From assembly GCA_027924645.1 (NCBI GenBank), contig BSBN01001199.1, positions 248,001 through 312,000 of the forward strand: a stretch of 64,000 bases of DNA, in the 5' to 3' direction. The stretch is from Cunninghamia lanceolata. Lineage: Eukaryota > Streptophyta > Pinopsida > Cupressales > Cupressaceae. The notes under the pieces are model-generated. The model was not told the DNA's origin. It saw only the letters and a program-made list of their open reading frames with translations, and searched no databases. Below, piece by piece: positions 59,191-64,000 of the stretch (its first letter is position 1; every line of letters begins with the position of its first letter). A program made the translations under genes and the position numbers.

Positions 59191-61846
59191 TATTATCACC
59201 TAGATTTGCACCCTTGCATACAATTGTGAGCTTTGCTAAATGAGATCAGACCTTTGGAGAAGGCCGACTTCCTTAACTGGTTATCACCTAAAACTAATGA
59301 ATCTTAAGAGGAAAAGAGAGAAGGAATGCTTTAAAGTGAAAGATGAAACAAAAGCTTGAAAAGGGTGATTCACCAAGTTTAATAAAAGAACCCTCACAAT
59401 ACTGAGGAAATGCACAGCATAACTAAATATAACAAGCAAACATACACAGATTCAATTGATCCTAGCAAAGGTGAGAAACCAGATGATTGAGAGGAATAGA
59501 GACATTCACAAACAACCATATGTAGATTCACATAGGACTAGAAATTAGTCCAAAGAGGCAAAATAACTTGAGTATATTTAGTGGGAAGGCACAGTTATAG
59601 TATAGAAGGCTCTGTTTGGAAATAGAAAGCCTGAATGCTAAAAATTTTCCAACCTTATTTACATCATATGAATGCATATATATAGCATTCCAAACTAACC
59701 TAGGTTGGTTACCAAAATGTACTCTAAGAGCTGTCTTAGAAAATATCTACATTTAGTGACTGTCCAGCCGGAGGAGTTATGGCACCAAATATCTAGCAGT
59801 GGGCAGATAAAAGATATTTTAATTCTTCAATGCAAGCTACTACATCATCGATCCTCAGCAATGCATACCTTAAAACATTTAGAATAGGATGGTGGAGAAA
59901 TATCGCGTGTAGCTTCCATTACCTACAAAAATAAATGCAAAAAATATCTGCATCCTACCCCAAAAGTCACTGAAACATCCATGGCCCAAAATATTCAAGG
60001 CCGGATCTGAAAATGGAAAGGTGACAAAAAATCTTGAAAACCCTGCCAAATGAAAGAGGGGACCAAAATATGCATCTTTATCTCTTACAGGATGTTGAAA
60101 TTCAACAGGATGGAGGAGATACAGGCAATCAAAGTTTTGGTCAATCGCCTGCATATATCGCTTGCATCTGCCACCTGAATTGGCATCCAAAACCTTCTCT
60201 ACAGCTGCTTTGTATATGCATGGCACCTTGTATATCAGACTTGAATTTACCCTTTGAATTTCAAAAAATACATACAATTTCCCTTTGTATATGTGGGCCC
60301 CACCATTTGTATGTTAACTTGCATGTATGTCCACCACCACGTGGCACCGCCTGATTCATTGATGGGCTGGTTCAAGGAGCATCACTGAAAACTATATCTA
60401 CCATTAGTATATTACAATATACAAGCACAATTGTACATGCAAGCCGCGGACTTCAAATTTTATGAAATAGCCTGAAAAGATGTTAAAATTTGGCTTGTAT
60501 ACTTCCTTTGTCATTTTGCTTGTATATCACAATATACAAGAGCCAAATATACAAGCCATGGACCCCAAAAATTTATCAACTACTTTGACTGCTAGGTCGG
60601 ATCTTGCTTGTATCACTTTCTTTGTATATTTCCCTGCATGTTCAAATATACAAAACACTTATACAAGGTGGACCCAAGACCTGAAATGCTGAATTTGATC
60701 TTCGATTCAAGTCCGCCTTGTATATAACCCTTGTATCTCTGACTTGTATATCGCAATATGCAATCGCCCATATACAAGGCGGGCCCCAACACTTTATAAA
60801 ACAAGTTAAAAATGCAATCAGGTTCGACTTGTATGTAAACCTTTGTATATCGGCTTTGTATGTGCAAACATACAAGCGAAATATACATTCTACTGTTCAT
60901 GCTCAGTTGTATCTTTTAACATACAATCAGCCTTGTATGTGCGCAGGCCCCACCTCTTATACATTTAGCCTTGTATGTTTCTCTATATGTTTCGCTTGTA
61001 TGTGCAGAACATACAAGTGAAATATACAAAGAAACATACAAGGCCGAATGTACATTCCACTGTAGCGGATGCACTTGTATGTCAAACCTTCTATCTTTTC
61101 ATTGCATGTGCAAACATACAACATAATATGCATTTGAAACCCGATATGCATTGAGGGAATATTCCTGTAATGTATCTCCTGGTTTGTATAATTTTCCTTG
61201 TATGTTTCGCTTGTATGTGCAAACATACAAGCGAAATATACATTCTCTTTTGTATATGCGCCGATATACATTCCATTGTTCACATGCATATAATCGCCCT
61301 TGTATATTTTGATTGTATATTGGGTTATATGTGCGAATACACAAACCTGATATACAAAGAAAATATACATTTGCAGAATATTCTGGGAATCTACCTTGTA
61401 TGTAAGCATTGCATGTGAAGACATACAACACAATATGCATTCGGAACCTGATATACATTGAGGGAATATTCCTGGAATCTGCGATAGATTCCCTCAATGT
61501 ATATGCATTTCCTTGAGCCCGATATGCATTCCAAAATGCATACAACTTACCTTTTTCATCATTTTCTAAGGCCAATAGAGATTTGCAATCCCGCCAATGA
61601 ACATTTGAACTGTATGTTGACCAAAACTTTGACCATAAATAATTTCTTTATTTGGCCAAATTTCAGGGTGATGTAAAAAGCAAACCTGCCTATTTTTTCA
61701 AGCTCTTTCCAATGGTAAGGTTTTTTTAGGCAAGGCTTTTTAGGAAATTTGGCACTTTAAGTTTTATAGGAACATTTTCCAAAGGATTTTCGAGGAAAAG
61801 TACTAGGTGAACTGTTTAGCCCTGGACAGGGGAAAATGGGTCAACA
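59191..61846 (-). repeat. 5' LTR of gypsy F
   Basis: A 2656-bp partner of 41620-44349. Its inner end reads TATTATCACC where the other LTR has TGTTATCACC. It carries the same TGTAT/ATACA array (about 60140-61520) and the 93-base hairpin at 60960-61052. Indels relative to the 3' LTR are seen near 59230, 59340 and 60590. Confidence 0.9.
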
Positions 61847-61880
61847 ATAACACCAAAGAAATCCTACAATGGTATCAAAA

Positions 61881-62554
61881 GATACAATAGATAAATAGAT
61901 GCCAATTTATCTACAAGTATTGGCACTATGACCAATGCAATCTAGCTTATGGGTGTTTTTTAAACAATTTAGGCACTACCTTGTATGATCTATTTACATG
62001 CATTGTTATAGTTTAGAGCCTCTTTCTTTCTTTCTTATAGTTGTAAATTTTAAAATGAGGCCTTTAAATCCTCCTATTTTTACATCTTTAAAAATAATTC
62101 TTTGTTTCTCTCACGTGGTTGAATTCCTTGTATTTGCTTGTTTTATAATAGTTTTCTCCTATTGCATGCTTTCATGGCATGGTCATTGGTGGTCATTATG
62201 GCTTTAGTTGTTACATACAAAAGATACAATAGATAAATAGATGCCAATTTATCTACAAGTATTGGCACTATGACCAATGCAATCTAGCTTATGGGTGTTT
62301 TCTAAACAATTTAGGCACTACCTTGTATGATCTATTTACATGTATTGTTATAGTTTAGAGCCTCTTTCTTTCTTATAGTTGTAAATTTTAAAATGAAGCC
62401 TTTAAATCCTCCTATTTTTACATCTTTAAAAATAATTCTTTGTTTCTCTCACGTGGTTGAATTCCTTGTATTTGCTTGTTTTATAATAGTTTTCTCCTAT
62501 TGCATGCCTTCATGGCATGGTCATTGGCGGTCATTATGGCTTTAGTTGTTACAT
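61881..62554 (+). repeat. 342-bp tandem duplication
   Basis: Two head-to-tail copies, 61881-62222 and 62223-62554, start GATACAATAGATAAATAGATG and end GGCTTTAGTTGTTACATA. They differ by one loss of a TTTC unit and a handful of substitutions, so the duplication is recent compared with the nearby LTRs. No coding function is apparent. Confidence 0.9.
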
Positions 62555-62741
62555 ATTGCATGTTTTCATCATTCATGGTATAGTGATTAGTGCTCTTGGT
62601 GGCTTTAAGTTATCTTTTTCTTTCAAGTTGGGTGCACACATGCTAGGAAATTATTTGAAAAAGACAGATAGTTTTGGTTTTACTCTTGTCAATTGCACTT
62701 TTCTTTAGGATTTTAATAATGCATTACATATGACTAAATTT
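62555..62741. other. Short spacer before solo LTR
   Basis: No feature is seen except the AATTT target copy at 62737-62741. Confidence 0.5.
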
Positions 62742-63612
62742 TGTTGAGAATTTATGATGGTATGAAGATATTCCACACGTTTGACACATGCCACATTCAA
62801 AGGAGAGTTCAATGATTAATCCAAATAAGTGGCAATTTAATCATTATCAAGATTACCAATTCATTATAAATAGTTATTCCTCAAGTTTTGGAATAACTTC
62901 ATGAGGAGAGTAATAATTGTTAAAAACAATGCATATTTGTTGTCACAAATGGCTAATGATTGTTTGGAAATGTGTGTTGTACACCATGAATAACAATATA
63001 ATATTGTTATTTAGTATTGGTACATCTTAAGATGTGCTTACCACACTAGGATATGCATTCTTGGGGACACTTGTAAGTTGTATAAGACATTGGACACATA
63101 TTTATTATGGGTGGCACAACAAGTCTAAACTACAAGTACATTTAATAAGAGGGGATCATGGTTTAGTGAGAACATGGTTTTGGCTCATGGTTTATGTAAT
63201 ACCACTTTGTAGTTTTCTACAAGCTTGGCCTATAAAAGCAAGCACATGAGTAGTGATATGATAATGCATTACAACATCTTTAAAAAGTTTCTTATGTGGT
63301 GAGAGGATGTTTAGGAAGGCATGGAGTGGGATGCATGGTTACCATATGTTGTTGGATTAATCACATGCAAGAGTACAACTGAGTTGCCTATTGCTGGAAA
63401 ACTTTTACATGAAGAAGCTCTATGAATATGTTGTAATCTAATTCTTGAGCTAATACATTGAGTTATATGGGTGCTTTGGAGGCTAGATTTTATTTAAAAG
63501 GGTTTTCCTAGGGTACATTTGATGTCATCTTATATGCATGTTTTTTATTCTTGAAGGGAAGCAAGGCACACAAAATATGCTTCCTACACCGATCTAATGA
63601 GGAGAGCTATAC
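62742..63612 (+). mobile_element. Probable solo LTR
   Basis: An 871-bp segment with TGTTGAGAATT...GCTATACA ends and AATTT on both sides (62737-62741, 63613-63617). A TATA box, TATAAAA (63231-63237), lies about two thirds in, as expected for a copia LTR. The target duplication is AT-rich, so chance is possible. No second copy in the window. Confidence 0.5.
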
Positions 63613-63679
63613 AAATTTTTATCTTTTATCAGTTACGGTAGTGAGGTACACAATACTTAGGGGTTATGTTTTGTACATA

Positions 63680-64000
63680 TGTTAGAAATGAAGGTGGATA
63701 ACTATAGAATGAGAATATTACAATTGTAACTATTAATCTAGTGTAGAACCAAAATGGAGATAGTATGAAATCAACACAAAGAATAAGATAATAGAAGATC
63801 AAACACATAACACAATGTTTACGTGGAGAAACCCTTTCAGGAAAAAAATCCACACAAGAAGAGATGCACCAGTCTATATTAACTTGAATAGATTATACAA
63901 TACAACACTATCAATCTCCTCTTCAATCTTTAATTCATCAGCACCTATAATACTCATCCACAACCGTAATATATTATCCTCATAAAGGGGTTACCTTCTA
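63680..64000 (-). mobile_element. Edge of a copia LTR running out of the window
   Basis: It starts TGTTAGAAATGAAGG at 63680. Further in, near 63821-63855, lies GTTTACGTGGAGAAACCC followed by TTTCAGG...TCCACAC. The same type of motif occurs in reverse orientation in the LTR of copia A (about 9880-9915). It is thus probably the 3' end of a minus-strand copia LTR; the rest is outside the window. Confidence 0.6.

Larger units (their letters stand above)
41620..61846 (-). mobile_element. Ty3/gypsy element F (Tat-like, with extra RNase H)
   Basis: Full gypsy element on the minus strand, about 11.8 kb when nested element G is left out. Target duplications ATAAC are perfect (41615-41619 and 61847-61851). 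Reading the minus strand: 5' LTR 61846-59191, primer-binding site, gag, protease (split by G), extra RNase H, reverse transcriptase, RNase H, integrase, 3' LTR 44349-41620. A second, archaeal-type RNase H marks the plant Tat lineage of Ty3/gypsy. Most domains are readable over long stretches and key RT residues are intact, but stops and a frameshift in integrase make it inactive. Confidence 0.9.

Noticed and set aside
63034..63249. 71-codon open frame
   Set aside because: It lies across the TATA box region of a probable solo LTR; no protein similarity.

Overview
The window looks like nuclear DNA of a large-genome seed plant. A conifer or other gymnosperm is the best guess: the DNA is AT-rich, genes are very sparse, LTRs are 2.5-2.9 kb long, retrotransposons are nested several layers deep, and old elements decay slowly enough to read. 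This is inference from style; no marker gene fixes the species. Only one ordinary plant gene is convincing, an uninterrupted PGG-domain membrane protein at 6043-6639 (+).

Layout. 1-2720 holds a decayed Ty3/gypsy gag and protease. 2721-5150 is AT-rich and non-coding. 5150-7200 is the gene with its flanks. A plant L1-type LINE runs from about 7.58 kb to about 40.2 kb and is split by everything between 9168 and 35905. The splitter is Ty1/copia element A, with 0.9 kb LTRs and a near-perfect 5-bp target duplication. A is itself split by B (12313-31751, target duplication CTCTA), a gag-only copia-type element with LTRs of about 2.46 kb. B's 5' LTR carries insert C (14288-21790, duplication GAGTC). 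C holds a reading frame of about 1,325 codons with no reverse transcriptase. B's 3' LTR carries D (26011-28671, duplication ATACA, probably a solo LTR) and E (29239-30235, a DNA transposon with 30-bp inverted ends). Because B has two LTRs, each insertion can be checked against the empty site in the other LTR.

A second nest follows. Ty3/gypsy element F lies on the minus strand (41620-61846, duplication ATAAC). Its domain order is Gag, protease, extra (archaeal-type) RNase H, reverse transcriptase, RNase H, integrase. F is split inside its protease by G (48530-56958, plus strand, duplication CAAGT), a non-autonomous gypsy-type element with a 345-codon open frame. The right edge holds a 342-bp tandem duplication, a probable solo LTR (62742-63612) and the edge of another copia LTR (from 63680).

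Insertion order is LINE, then A, then B, then C/D/E; separately F, then G. Most premature stops in A, B and C fit C-to-T change at Gln, Arg or Trp codons, as expected for methylated, silenced elements. C, F and G each carry a private array of short self-complementary motifs outside their coding regions. C's long unknown frame, F's RNase H arrangement and the hairpins in F's LTRs are the parts most worth a second look.
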